The position numbers and the translations under genes are program-made. This document shows positions 39,001-53,000 of a stretch of DNA of 64,000 nucleotides, piece by piece. The notes under the pieces are model-generated. The model had not been told where the DNA came from. It searched no databases and saw only the letters and a program-made list of their open reading frames with translations. The DNA comes from Clavelina lepadiformis. Its lineage: Eukaryota > Chordata > Ascidiacea > Aplousobranchia > Clavelinidae. The stretch lies in NCBI RefSeq assembly GCF_947623445.1, contig NC_135248.1, positions 3,286,977 through 3,350,976 of the forward strand, read 5' to 3'. Numbering within the stretch: position 1 is the first letter of the stretch; every line of letters starts with the position of its first letter.

Positions 39001-39465
39001 AATTAAAATTTTAATGCACACAGTTAACCGGGGAATTTTGACAATTTCACTCAACTTACAAAAACGATTGGAAATTTGGAAAAAAATAATTTCTTAGAAA
39101 TCCGAAATAAAATTTGGTGCCATGTTGATATTGCGGTCACAGTGAAACTCCTGTGTTACCTTTTTAATGCAAAGCTCTGACTTCAAAGCGCTCAGCACCG
39201 ACCAACGAAAATTAAACCTAAAAAATTAAAGCTTTCTAACAGACGCCTTGTTGACTAAGAAGTTGCCGCCTTGCTCAGAGGTAGTTTACGGTAGCATCAG
39301 TATTTTCTGCTTTTCGGTGAAAAATGCCAAACGTGCGGTACAGGTGGCGCCGGAACGCCATGCAGGTTACTGAACTATTTGGTACACCTTGCTGAAACTT
39401 ATTATAAAATCCAAGCATGGAACAATGTCTTCAAAAGAAAGCAAATTTTGTAACAGTTCACGGCG
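36013..39465. other. Gap downstream of MXD without a recognisable gene
   Basis: No coherent exons on either strand. Part of it should be the 3' UTR of the minus-strand MXD gene, whose stop is at 39466-39468. Confidence 0.45.
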
Positions 39466-42400
39466 TTATGATGACGTTATCATGTTTTTGTTGCTCTTAA
39501 CGGGCACCGCTCGGACAGGCAATGATATAGCTTTGGGCACGCTGATAGTTATGAGGTTGGTGGCGCGTGGCTGCGTCTTTGGTAACGCCGCCCGCAGTAA
39601 ATCCGGTTCTTCGCTGCAGTCCGTCACGTCGATAATTTCTTCATCTGTGAAATAAACAGCCCAAAGTTAGCTGCGCATTGATACCGGAGCCGTGACAAGA
39701 CAGATAATCACTGAATAGGGCGTTCCAACGACCCTATACAATGTATCAAGAGACTTTGCTCAAAACGTGGCAAACAAACATAAAGGATATTTTTACGGCC
39801 TATAAACACTGTATTGCGGTGCCTCAACGGTTGGTTGCTATTTGCATTCTGCAATATTGTTCAAACAAACACTGCACACTCGCAAGGTCAGGATGCTGTC
39901 GACAGCATTTCAATGCACGATCCATAACCCTGTTAACCCGAGCGCATGCGATAGGCGTTGGATATAAAAATACCAAACTGGACTATCAAAGTATGGGTAG
40001 TCCTGCTTACCTTTATCGGAATCGTTTGACGATTCGGAGTGTCCGGAGGACCAGGCGGAACCAGTCGAATTTCTCCGGTGTCTCGATATTTCTAGTTGAA
40101 TTAAGGTTTTTTTTAAATTATTGTTGTGCTTATTCAACTGCGATTTTTCTTCGTCAAACTTCCTTTTCTTGTCTTCCAATTTCTAAAGAAACGAAACATT
40201 GATTAAGTTTCGCGATAGCGGCGGTTTAAACGCGCAGCGTGGGCAAAATGTGGGGACAGTTAGCGGTTAATTGCAACGGTTGTCTATGTAAACTCTTCAT
40301 AACAGTGCAGTTTGTACCAAATGTTTTCCATCATAGTACCTTTATTAACAAACAGGCCTGGTTCAGCAAGCCCAAGGTCGTATGTCGAGTGGCGTCTTGA
40401 CTTAAGGGAACAATGGCTTTTAGATTTTCCAGGCAGCTTCGTAGATGTGCTCGCCTGCCGGAAGAAAACCATTTTCACGGAATATGTCAATGATATGACT
40501 AGCAATACTATAAACAGACCACGCAAAACGTGATGCTGTCGCGTAGAAAAAGGTCAGTTGTAGTCTGCTGCGCATAGTGCTTGTAGCAAGTTGTACACAA
40601 CAATCTTTCCAGCTTTGTGCCCAAGCAAGCATGTATGTGCGTAGGTAATTCTAGCTCAAAATGCTCCTTACTCAAAATAAAGAGACTTGGGAACGAAGTG
40701 TAACAGCACTTTGGAGCACACGAGCGATTTTTTACCAGAATAGAAATCAGCTGTTACGCTTATAAACACACGATCGGGGGAAAAAGGTTGCTCGCTAAGA
40801 AACAGACAAACTGCGGGATTGAATCGTACTGTCCGTGTCGGACCCACTCTGCCACGCCCCGTTTGTTTTAAATAAAGAAACAAGCACTCGCGTATTGCTG
40901 AGGCCTACTACGGTGATACTCTGCGCTTCCGGGATTGAACATCTGACTTTTTCCCTTATCGATAGATTTCACATCACGACGCCTTAGGGCTTAGCCCGAA
41001 TCTATGAAAATTCTGGGGAGATGGCAAAAGCTTGAACCGAACGCCGAACTAGGTTAGTGAACAAGAAACGCCTTTGCCTTCGGCTAAATGCGAAGTTACA
41101 GCCAAGTACACTTCAGTTTTGTCAATAGGCTTCCTCGTGAAGGAACACATCGGTTATTTCTGCCTGCGGAGAAGCGTAAAAAAGAGAAACCAATTGCGTG
41201 TCGACGAATGCAGCGCTCTAAGCGGCAACGATGCAAAGTCGTTTGAAAGTAGGTCGATGCTGCATATTTAACCGTTGACTGTAGAGCGCGCTTTGCATGG
41301 TCGAACTGGCACATTCCTTTCGTGAAAATCATCGCCAAGATCTTCTTGAGTGATGATAAAAACAAAACTTCCGTAGATTACTACAGCCCCCGGGGCGTTT
41401 TTACGAACGCAAGCGCTGTTTTGGCCATGTCCGCAAACGTGTCGTTGAACACCTATAAACGGCCTGTGACAACTTTAAACGTGTTCGGGCCAAAACGTAG
41501 TAAATTTCACATCGTAAACAAGTCATTTTAGTGCCACGGCTCGTACGTCATACATTCTATAATTAAAGGAATTTTCGTGACGGAGTTAGCTTTATTAAAA
41601 AATCGAACAGACATAATGGCTAACTGAATCGTTGGTCACTATCCACCAACACATTAAGTGTACCAGGAAATTTAGGGGAAGAATTGTGACATGTCTGTAA
41701 CATGCTATTAGCTTAAAAACCAACCGAAAACAAGCAATTGGCGTGTGACTTTGACCAGTTTGAAAAGAGAAAGGGTTTCTATGACAGGTAATCAATATTG
41801 CCTACAGACGCAAGGCTGCATACTCAACGCGTAACCTGGCTGTGATTTATGGGTGTATAATATACGTGTTAATTCAAACCGGCGTGAAAAATTTCACAAG
41901 TAGTTTTTAAAAAACGAATAAACAGTACTAAGCTACATTAAACAGGTCTATTTTAATCAGTTCACTTTAGGCACTGACACTATAAAGTCTAAATTGACAC
42001 TGTAAATTCCCATGAATCACCGCCGAATAATCGGTTTGTGTATGGGCATAACCCAACTTTTTAGAGCTTTGCCGCTGACCGTTATTCCATGTGTTCCGCG
42101 TTTATTTTGGGTCATTCCAGATAAAACAACCCACCAATCAATCAAAATCGTGCCCTTAACCGACTTCCAGCGTACGCCAGCGCTCCTCTGCAAAATTGCC
42201 ATATTAGGACGGGTATTCTATGCAACCTTCCCGTTAGAGTGCGTATATTTTGCAAAGGGTGTGCGCGCACGCTGCGCATGCGCTATGCCACATGTGCGCC
42301 AGCACAGTAAAAGTTGGTCGGCTTGTTTACTAACTCCAACCGTCAGTTTCAAACGAAACGTCACCAAGTGCATGTACATTGTACGAGGAATGACGTCAGA

Positions 42401-45400
42401 GATCCGATGTTTTTATTCGACGTCTTAAGCTCATAACTCGACAGCTCAAAAACAGTATCAAATTCTGGACAATAACAAGTTTTCCAGTGGGCCGAAACAG
42501 CAGAAGCAAATACTGCACGGTTATGCAAACGACAATTAATGATTTCACACGAACAGTAAATATTGAAATGACAACGGTCTGTTGAAATCAACGTACAGAA
42601 CGCACCTGTACTAAATTAATCAATTCATACAACTACAAACTAACAATAAGGCGGGTCTGGCGGATTTTTGACGACTCAAAAATGTCGAAGGTTAAGATTG
42701 TATCGGCTTGTGTTCCTTTTATGTTTCTTTTGTTTCAACAGTTTTTGCTTATTATATGGGACTCTATAGACACGACAGTACGACAATACAATGTTCGGTT
42801 TTACAGTGTTCTGTAGGAACAATAGCAACGGGCGCTTTAGAAAAATGGCCGCTTTTTTATTGTGTCCTTCGAAGGAACAATAACAATGGTTGCGGAGTAA
42901 GAGTCTCTTTCTTATTTTTAAAAGGACAGGCCAATTAATATCACAAGAATTGCTTGGAACGTAAGGCACTTGGCGGAGGAAAGAGAACCCATTAAAGCAA
43001 TGGCTGTTTCCTCGAAAAGGGCGAGCTGTTGCTAGCTGCGTATTGATCGCTTTGCTTCAATCAGCTGAGTGTAACAACGTGCCGTGTTTCTTTTATTATG
43101 ACGTCGAGCGTCAGGCCATTCACGTGGAAACCATGTGATTCAAGATGGCGAACGTTTTCAAGTGGATTTTCTACGCACGCTGAATTAGATTTAAAATTTA
43201 GCGCCCAAAAACGTTACTTTTTAAACTAATTTGGGGCCCTTGAAAAAAAAACGCCCTTGTGTTCTATAAAAGGCGTTTCCAGTATTGCTTCAAGTGAATA
43301 TATGTACCAATTGTACGATTTAAAGTAATGTTGCTCACCTATTTTTTTCCAATTCGTTGTGCGATGTCCTGCAAAACACAACAATAACCTTGGATAACCG
43401 ATAAGCACTTGAAAAACACTTTATTACATACTCAACTAAAATACCATTAACAAATACCACCCAAAGAGTATGTATGACATATTATAGTGCATTTCATAGG
43501 TCAAGCTCATAAGTGGCTGTTGTGGCATCTTTCAATAAATGTTTTATTGCACACTGAGCTGCCCTGCAGTCAAGCGTTGCGATTGGTCAATCGTGATTTG
43601 TTATTAGTCTTTCGTTCTTCTACAATCTACAGCATAAAAGAACGACAGAGCACGGAGCGCACAGTAAAAGTATTTCGTTGGGCTTTTTATTATGACTGCT
43701 GGGCGGTTCAGAAAGTTATAAACTCATGCCATGAACACATTTTAATAGGCTGCGCGCAAGCACAGTATGCTGTCCTGGGTTGTTTACATATTCAAGCCGG
43801 AAGCACTGCCAACACGCAACTGACAAAACAGCTGCTGAAAATATTTCGCTACGGGGTCAGCAGGCTCTTTCGCGGTTACATTCGCGTGGCAATGTTATGC
43901 AAATCGACAAACACCTTGAAACCGAAATATCTGTCGGAAGTACGACGAGATATATGAGCATTGGGCGATACACGAGATACATAACGGGAAGTGATAGGGC
44001 ATCGAAAATAATATATTACGCGCAGAAAACTACGCTAGACGTTGATTGATGACACAAGTCGATGAATGATACCTTCAGTGGCGTGAAAACACGTCACATC
44101 GCGTACAGTGGCTACCCGAACATTAATAGTCGAATGAGCGGAATGAGTGATGCTTATCACTATCCCGCCCAGGAAACGGTACAATAGATAAGAAGATATT
44201 GCTTCACCTCGGGATTACGGACAAAAGACATGCACACCTGTGTGTCAGGGCTCTACGGTCTGCGCGTTTCCATGGAATTCCAAAATGCCGTCATGAAAGG
44301 GTGACTCCCCTGGGTTTATATGCCCAGGTTCTTACAGGTTTCGCAATCCCATTAAATATTGTGCCGTGGATTGCACCAGTGGTCACACAATGCGTAGGCG
44401 AGGTTCGTGGTCTTTAAACAATAACCGACCCTGGACAAATAAGCAATGAATTTGCCTTTACGAAAATATTTAACCACCGAACCCGAAAATGGTTTCTCGC
44501 CTGGTCGAAAGTAAAATAGAATTTCTATGACAATAAGTTTCGGTGACGTTGATAACTTCGCACGATCATAAAACGTCATTAAATCTCATTTAGTACAAAT
44601 GACTAGTAGTACAAACGTAAGGCCGTGAATGAAAGAAAACCCGTTTGCACCGGCCTAAAGTTGAATACCGTCAACGGGCTAGGCTTATTTGCTCATCGCC
44701 CAAGTAATTAGCATATGATCAGCTGTGCCCTAGAGCAAACAGCATAGGAGATTATCCGTTGCGCCACATTTGCACGCAACGTTTGAGCTATACTGTTGTA
44801 ATGTTGTTTAACTGTGTTTGCAAATATTCCGATTCGCAAGTAAACGTATTGCGGGCGGAAGAACTAACACATACAGATATACTGCTCACGGAATATACAG
44901 TTTGCTGTTGCCTAAACGCACGTCTGTAGCCGCCACAGGACATGACGTGTAGCACATAGCGAATAAAAAGGCGCCACGTGTAAGGCAGACCCCTTGTACC
45001 ATCTGTGACATTTAAAGCCGATACATTAAAATGCTGACAGGGATCGATTTTAACAAGACACGGTGTTACCTGAATAACAATAGCCAGTTCACTGGTCACG
45101 CTGGAAATAGGGATTTGACCCGGTCAGACGCATCTCATGACTGTGTATAGAAGCGAGCGTTGGTGTTATTCCGTTAAGTCATGAATTTTGTCACACTCTA
45201 CGCATAACGCTACTGATGTGTGGGACACTGACTGGTAGTAAGTTTAGTTATTGGTGGTGCAATAATTCGTCACAATCATAATCGAGAAACAGACTGTCTG
45301 GCGTAAAGTTTAGACTGAAAACATTCCTTTCCATTCAACGCCAATCCACACGAAGGGAAAGATAATAGAGTCGACATAGAACTTTCACGATCATCAAACA

Positions 45401-46684
45401 AAGCGCTTATGAGAGAAGCGTTGTCCCTTTTATTATAGTGGCAAATCGTCACTATTAGTCAACTTTGTCAAACCCTATAAAGACGCGTTATAAAGAATTG
45501 CCAGTTTACGCGACCAACGTCACGTGCCAACGGTGTATGAAAAACCCTGTTCAATACGTCCTACGTCACAGAACAGTAAACGGAACTGTGAATTTGACGT
45601 CACCGACAAATTATGTATTACGCGCTCGAAAAGGAAATCGCTTCAAAGGATTTAAACGTCTCGCTCAATTAAATTGGTCATAAGCACGTTTTAATGTAAA
45701 CAAGCAATCGGCACGTCTGAATTACAAACCGTTATTAGCTATGTACCGTAAAGGAGGTTCAAAGGAAATAGGCTGTGGTGAATATATGACGTCAGAGTGA
45801 CAACTAGGTTATGCCTAACCTCGGCAGTTTCCTGTGGTGGGACATAGTGGATACACACTCTATATACGTGGGTAGCCTATACTCAGAAAGTAATGGCCAC
45901 ATCATTTCTTACATGACGACCATTCTGCGCTAGGTAACTGCAGGTGGTTTCCCGGCGGTTAAAGTTTTCGGCAAGGACCAAAAAAGACCGTTAATATCTG
46001 TCCTGAAATCACACCGTTACACTGTTATGAACAGCCGATTTGCTAGTGATATAAAGGACTTGTTTCCTGAGCCTGTTTTGCCCATGGCAATACAGGTCTG
46101 CACATGCCTTGAAAAGTCAAAGAAAATAAACAGAATCTTTAAGACGTAATACCGCGTCGTCAATTCGCTTTAGTTGACACAAGGCACATTAGCTCGCTTT
46201 AGTATGCCCACGCCTTGATGAATATCGCCTAACAGTGCGTTTTCAAACACCAACAGCAGCATAACTTTAAATGCATAGATAAGTATGGGAGATGCTTTGA
46301 ACAGTTACTGTTGGGAACAACGTCATTCCGAGCATTGAAAATATTAGGTTTTGATGAATCAAATAAGTTGCTTATTATTAGCAAAAAGTAAGCATAATAA
46401 TTGGGATAAAAACACATACTTAAGCACTCACCTATTCTGTGTTCGACGCATTACTTTCATTTTTGTTCTCAATGGTTCTTCACCAAACCTGTAGGCTGGT
46501 GCTGCATAACCGTGTTCCTTTTCTGTCAGAAACACATAACGTTTTGATTTCTAAATCAAATGCTTTCTGTATTGCCATTGTGCTTGCACTTACCCCTAGC
46601 TCGTTTGTCTTGATTGTCTAAAAATTCGGCTGCTTGAAGTAAAAGTGCTATTTCATTGCCTTTGCCGAATTGTGCTTGCTGCAT
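39466..46684 (-). CDS. MXD: MXD (Mad) family bHLH-leucine zipper repressor
   Basis: Six exons on the minus strand: 46684-46594, 46522-46432, 43368-43339, 40454-40340, 40182-40011, 39644-39466. They join in frame to 225 residues, matching vertebrate MXD proteins. Residues 11-30 form the Sin3-interaction helix ([20 protein letters not shown]). Residues 61-76 are the basic region [16 protein letters not shown], with His64, Glu68 and Arg72 at the E-box-reading positions. HLH follows ([26 protein letters not shown]), then a zipper running to about residue 140. [20 protein letters not shown] corresponds to the MXD IERIRMDSIGS segment, and an acidic stretch ([13 protein letters not shown]) follows. 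MXD proteins dimerise with Max on CACGTG and recruit Sin3-HDAC to oppose Myc. The basic region is split by a 30-nt exon. Confidence 0.95.
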
Positions 46685-48914
46685 GTTCCACTGGCTGACT
46701 TTAATTACACGCACAAAAAACACTTAACCGAATTTAAAATTTATCTTGGTGTTATGACCAACAGGCCTTTTAATGTTGTTAAGTGGGGTTATGGGTTCAC
46801 AGAGTTGGCACTGAAACATATGTAAGAAGACTGTTGAGCAAGACTTGCTTAAACCATGTTAAAATAGAAAAAATACACCTGAAATGTAGCAGAGTTTGAA
46901 GTGGTGCAATACAATCTGATAACTTAACATAGCAAGAATTCCTTTCAAGCAGAACTGTCATGTCTGGACTTGCCCAGATGGCATTTCACTTGCTGCTTAA
47001 GTTTACCAATCAAGAAGGGTTTGATTGGAAATTCATTCTTTATATGAAGACTAATGTTGATGCAATACATTTATAGCATACAAACAAAGTTGTATGAATG
47101 TTTGTTTATTGAGTATTGACATGGTTAGGCAAAAACTAATAATGTGATCAGGAATTTAAAACTGACACAACAAAAACTACACTAATTTAAGCATTCATAT
47201 TTAGCTTTAACTTAAAATACATTTGCAAAGAAATGCAACAGTGCTATAATACAAAAATACAATAACCTACAACATAATCCTATGTGTCAAGTTGCATTTG
47301 TTTTTATGTACTGTATTGCCCTAAATAATTGCACTGGCATTTTCCAGTTCAATTATAACACCCAATATTTTACAGAGACTTAAGGAACCTATGAAACAAC
47401 ATATCTCAGACACATAGCAGTCATGTTGAGATGTATAATTGTATATTTTCAAGAATAAGGTTGGTGTCATGCCTATAATATTGTTGTTGAAATTATTACT
47501 GCAGCAAGCAAAAATGGTATACATAATTGTCAGGGAAAATGATGAACGAAAAATGGTGAACTGGATGATGTACAGTACAATGTACCATTGTTAAAATTTG
47601 ACCATTTTAAATTTAAGCCGATTGCAAGTTGGACAGAACATAAAAGTGTTTGAGAATATATTTTCAAATCAGAAAACATGGAATTCTAGCATTGTTAGTT
47701 TAAATAAGAGCAAATTATTAATACTATTAAGTATGTATTTCTTAGCCAACTGCATATGAAAATGAAGCTAACTTCCGAGAGATTTAAACCAGGTTGCCAG
47801 GTAGGCCCCTATGTTACAACTTCAGTTAAACTAAGGACTGTGAATATTCTCTACAACTCAAGTGTTATGCTATGCACCGAGCAAAAAAGTAGAAATCTTT
47901 TCAGCTATAGAAAGTAGCCTAACATAAGCAGCCTATTATGAAAGACTGGCGATTATTTCAGAGCAAAGCAAATGTAAATGATTGTTTTTAATTAAGTTGT
48001 CTAAGTTGGATTTCCAATGATTTGTAAAGAAGTTTAGGTTACTATGTTAAAAATTTCAAGTTAGGTTAAATACGAGTTAATAAAAATGCTTCAAACGTTG
48101 TTTTAACCTGTGAAATAATGACAGCCAAAATATCACCTGATGGTCAAACATACAGACATATGATAATATACATCTACAAACGCTAATTTCGCTCATTAGA
48201 AGATGTAAACTGCCCGGGCAAGAACCTCGCCAAGTTTATACAATTTTTTAACGTCTTTTGCCTAATCCACCATGTATTGGAACAGCCTCAATAGAAAATA
48301 TCAAGTGCATATGTAGGCCACTGGCTTACTACACTGCGGTACTAGCTAAGGGCGCTAAGGCTGCTAAGGCTGTACGAGATATCAGCGTCTGTTTGTAGGT
48401 CAATGTCACCGACTAGGCTAGGTTAGGCTAAGAACTTGTTGGGCAATCAGCATGATGACAGCATCACAGCAACGTATCTAGATTCCCAAAAGGGAACATG
48501 TGACAGTACATGTGACAACATGGCGAATAAAATCATTTGCGGAACAAAGCTTAAGCCCCACACGTCAAACGCAACCATCTTTTCCAGTTCCTTTTGCTAT
48601 GTTATGATTGCGTGTGTGCCTTTTTCGCTACACTAAACAAAGAGCTTAGTGACGCGGAGCGAACTCACCAATCAGAATGCATTATATGCTTGGTTACCCA
48701 TGCGTTCGTCTGTCCGTGAACTGACGTAATTCTCATTGAACTTGGTTAAATAAAAATACTGTGTTGTGAATCTGTGACAAGAGATCATTTTTAAAATTCA
48801 CACTGGCTTGAGACAACCTCTTGTTAAAAATTTATTGTGATTTTTTATTTTATTTTAACTATACTTGTTTGCAATGTTAATGTTGTCATGAGCAATAGAA
48901 TCATTCATGTATAC
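46685..48914. other. Region upstream of MXD, no gene seen
   Basis: No convincing exon on either strand. The MXD promoter and 5' UTR should lie in this stretch, but I see no specific element that I can support. Confidence 0.4.
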
Positions 48915-49232
48915 CAGACATGTGCAACCAGTGGCCCGCGGGCCGCAGTGCGGCCCGCCAGGTTGTTCCAAGCGGCCCGCGTGGTGCTCAGCAAAATGTT
49001 AGAAGTTCATACTAGCCATCACTATTTGATGCAGTTTACATCAAAGCAATGGAAATTTTCGAAATTTTCGCATTTTCGTGTCGTGGACTACATTAAATCT
49101 ATTTCTTAACTATATAAACTGCATAGGAAAGTCGTTTTATGATACTCATTTTTTCTGAAAAAATCATGTGGCCCGCGTTGTCATTCAAAATTTTGTATTT
49201 GGCCCTCCAGTGAAAAAGGTTGCACATGCCTG
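48915..49232. mobile_element. hAT MITE, 318 bp, with perfect target duplication
   Basis: The left end is CAGACATGTGCAACC; the right end read inward is CAGGCATGTGCAACC. The flanking octamers are identical: ATGTATAC at 48907-48914 and 49233-49240. The left part contains the GC-rich string GGCCCGCGGGCCGCAG typical of one widespread animal hAT group, and GGCCCGC/GGCCC motifs recur at the right. No coding capacity. Confidence 0.95.
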
Positions 49233-50021
49233 ATGTATACCTACCCTCCTACAATACATTTTTGCCGATTAAATTATTATTATTATTATATAAGATTAGA
49301 CTATGAATAAACTGCTGTAATCAACGATAGTATGTGAAGGTAAAGGATAAATTTAATAGCCAGCTTAGTAGATTAAACAAACATAACCTCGTCTAATGTA
49401 CTGTACGCAAGGGGAAAACTGCAGTTAAAGCTCTAGGTAACGTGTAATTCTCACGGTAGGTGGTGGAGAGAGGCAAACCAGGCATCGGGCGTTCCTCTGA
49501 AAATCTCGGTTTAACACTTTTATAATGTCTTTCAAGTGCTTTTTCATAAGTCCATAGTCGTCCGTGATAAATGCATGATGCACGTTATAAAATAAGTTAC
49601 TTATAAAGATTAGTCATTGTAGCCGTTTATAAGCTAGGCTACAGCGTAATTGGTATAGCATCTGAATCAAGTAGTTGTTTAGTTTGTATTACAATGAAGT
49701 CATATTTGTATTGAATGTAGATGATGCATAACTTTTCCATGAACAAAATGACGATTAACGATTAATACATTTTATAAGTTTTTCAACTTCTTATATGCTT
49801 AGGCTGACATGAAATCGATAATTTCTCCCAAGCTTGAAAGGGAAGTTAGGATGTCTGAAACAAAAAATAGCTTAAGCAAGAAATACGGCTGTATTTCAGA
49901 AAAAAACTCCTTGACCTAGAAAGTTTTCTAATGCTTCCATTGAGAAGTTTTAGAAAGTTATACAGCGGCTAAACAATATCTGTGGGTAAAAGGAAATTTT
50001 CTACAAAATTTAACCATTCCT

Positions 50022-53000
50022 TTAGGCTAGCATCTTACTATTGATGGTTGCTCGTGCCACAGCATGTTTTTTTAGCCTTCCACCGTTTCTTTTTAAAATG
50101 CTTGAAGCCTGATGTAGCTTTTTTTTCACCTGAGAGACCATTGCTGCAGCCTTCTCTATTTTTCTGGCAGCTATCGTAAGTTCTGTTCTGGCCGCATTTC
50201 CCATTCGTTGGAAAGTAGCTTGAAACGAGAATCAAAAAATAAAAAAGGAAATTTAGGCAAATCTACATATTTGAAGCGTTCATTATCCTTTTTATGCGTA
50301 ACACTTGTGATTTCTTTGCGCATCGGTAACTAATTTGTATTTTATAAATTGCTATGTCATTGTTTTCGATTTTCCATACATGCAGATAAAAAGCAACTTT
50401 ATTTCGTTTTTGTTAAACTAACAAACCTCAAACAAAATTGAAGAAAACTCAATTTTTAGTGACCAAGTTATTTGCAAGCAAACTTTTACTAACACAATTT
50501 TACTTCCAAATATCTTACGGGGTTGTGGTGTTGTCATTAGCAGTTGGCTTGATTGCACTCGTTGGACTGGTTCAACATAGCCAGAACAATTCTACAAAAT
50601 AACATTAAAAAAAGTTCAAATATTTTCTAAAAAACGGAGAACGAAATTCATCCAGAAACTAGCCGACAAAAATCTCAGTCCTACCACAGAGCTTCACCCA
50701 GTCATAAACTTGCAAAATCGGGCAATTTTAATTGTAGCTTATGCTCTAAACTAGGGCTTCTCAAACTATGGGTCGCGACCCCAGTTTGGAGTCGTAAAAT
50801 GTAATTTTGGGTTCGTAAAACAATTCAATTTTAATAAAATGAATTGTTTTTGTTAATTTTTTATTGGCTTTGCTGTTTCCATTACGTGGTTCTTCTATTA
50901 CTGTAGGCTACAGCTACTGTATTTTGGTGGATTATATGCATTTATAGGATTTTGCCAGAGACAAAAACGCCACTTGAGGTTCTTAATTGAACGTTTATTG
51001 TTTTAATATCTTTAACGTGTAGTCTACCCATCAAGGGGTCGTATAACTTAGAAAATTTCTTTTCTAAAATGAGGTCACAGAACTAAAAAGTTTGAGAAGC
51101 TCTGCTCTAAACGGAACCATAAAAGTACAATTCAGATACATACCGATACAGGAAAACGTGAACATCTGAGCGAACGTGGCCATTGAAACCCAAGTCTATT
51201 CATTAATCGTTCACAACCATTTTGTGCATTTTGGCAAAGACTCCTGCAAGTAAATATAAGCTACACATAGTTTTCGTTTTTAGTGTTTCCGTTTCTGAGT
51301 TTTGATGTGGTTATAAAGCTATTACGCCTATATGCAAAAAGTGTTGATATTAAAACAGATATGTTTTAATTAAAATAAGTATTTTCATTGTAACAATAAC
51401 GGAAGTATCTCTGCTACTGCACTTATATTTATAAAAACACAGGGAAGGAAAACTAAAAATCGTATGATCAAAAATAACCTTCAGAGTGCCAACGTATTAC
51501 TTGTTTTTCATTTTACTAAAAATTATAAGAAATACTTTGCTTTTCTATTCGGTTTTATACACTTCGTTAATATTTCAAAAACGTTTTGTTTAACTTATTG
51601 TTAAGTGGAACACTTTCTAAAGTAAACATACATGTCTTTTTAAGTTGAATTATCAAAAGATAAACGTTTTCAACGTGACAATCACGCTAGCTTTATTGGC
51701 CTGTACCTGCAAGGAGTCGCTGTTTGCGCTTCAGAATCGCACTGTGGAAAGTAAGTCCGGCATAAAAATTCCTCAAGAGATGGACTACATTTTATCTATA
51801 TAGAAAGTTTCTGATTTCAATGAAGTACTTTATAGGTTAATAATTAGGATTTTTAAGAAAAAATCCACTTAAGACAGGATTCGAAAAAATGAACAGAACA
51901 GTTGAGCTACCAATCAACATACTATTACAAGTGGATAGAATTGATTAACTTCCAAGCCTGCGTCTTCTTCATTTTCATGACTGAGAATATTTGGAAAGTA
52001 CGTTTGGTTGTAGTCCATTCTAGCGCACACTGGGCTTCGGAAGGTAACACATGTTCCTATGAGAAAATCGAGAAAGTTAATGTTGATATTAACACCGTCT
52101 CACATATATTCAAGTTTTATAGTAGGCTACACCGCGATGGGTGATGTAAGCCTATATAATTTCTCAAAAACTTTACAGGTAGTTTTAGTGTATACAGCAG
52201 AGTCGAAGTTTGTAATATTAACGTATGCCACATGGCAGCCGTCTATCGAACAAATGCAAAAGAGAAAGGTGCGAAAAAATGCAATTTTTATTTCGTTTCT
52301 GTTCAACTAAGAAATCCCATTAAAGATTGAAAACAAAAAAAATCTCAATAAGTTTTCAGTTATAATCGTCAAAAGATGTAGACAGTAGACACACAGTCAT
52401 TTTAAACCCATATGCGAAATGGGAATCTTTACAGAATCAAAAAATCAATCAAAAAATAAAAAAGGAAATTTAGGCAATTCTATACATACTGTATTTAATG
52501 CGTTCATTAGCCTTTTTATGCGTAAAACTTGTGATTTCTTTGCGCATCGGTAACTAATTTGTATTTTATAAATTGCTATGTCATTGTTTTCGATTTTCCA
52601 TACATGCAGATAAAAAGCAACTTTATTTCGTTTTTGTTAAACTAGCAAACCTCAATCTAAATGGAAGAAAACGTAAATTTTAGTGAACAAGTTATTTGCA
52701 AGCAAACTTTTACTAACACAATTTTACTTCCAAATATCTTACGGGGTTGTGGTGTTGTCGTTAGCAGTTGGCTTGATTGCACTCGTTGGACTGGTTCAAC
52801 ATAGCCAGAACAATTCTACAAAATAACATTAAAAAAAGTTCAAATATTTTCTAAAAAACTGAGAACGAAATTCATCCAGAAACTAACCGACGAGAATCTC
52901 AGTCCTACCACAGAGCTTCACCCAGTCATAAACTTGCAAAATCGGACAATTTTAATTGTAGCTTATGCTCTAAACCAGGGCTTTTCAAACTGGTTCCACG

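Noticed and set aside
39741..40202. 153-codon plus-strand open frame
   Set aside because: Antisense to MXD exon 40011-40182, which encodes a recognisable zipper and MXD-specific segment.
42012..42428. 138-codon plus-strand frame in an MXD intron
   Set aside because: No start context, no domain, no splice partners; a chance frame in a locally GC-richer stretch.
43121..45526. Three CACGTG E-boxes in MXD introns (43121, 44975, 45521), suggesting autoregulation
   Set aside because: By base composition about seven CACGTG sites are expected in 64 kb, and others occur in unrelated genes (near 893 and 2225), so there is no enrichment.
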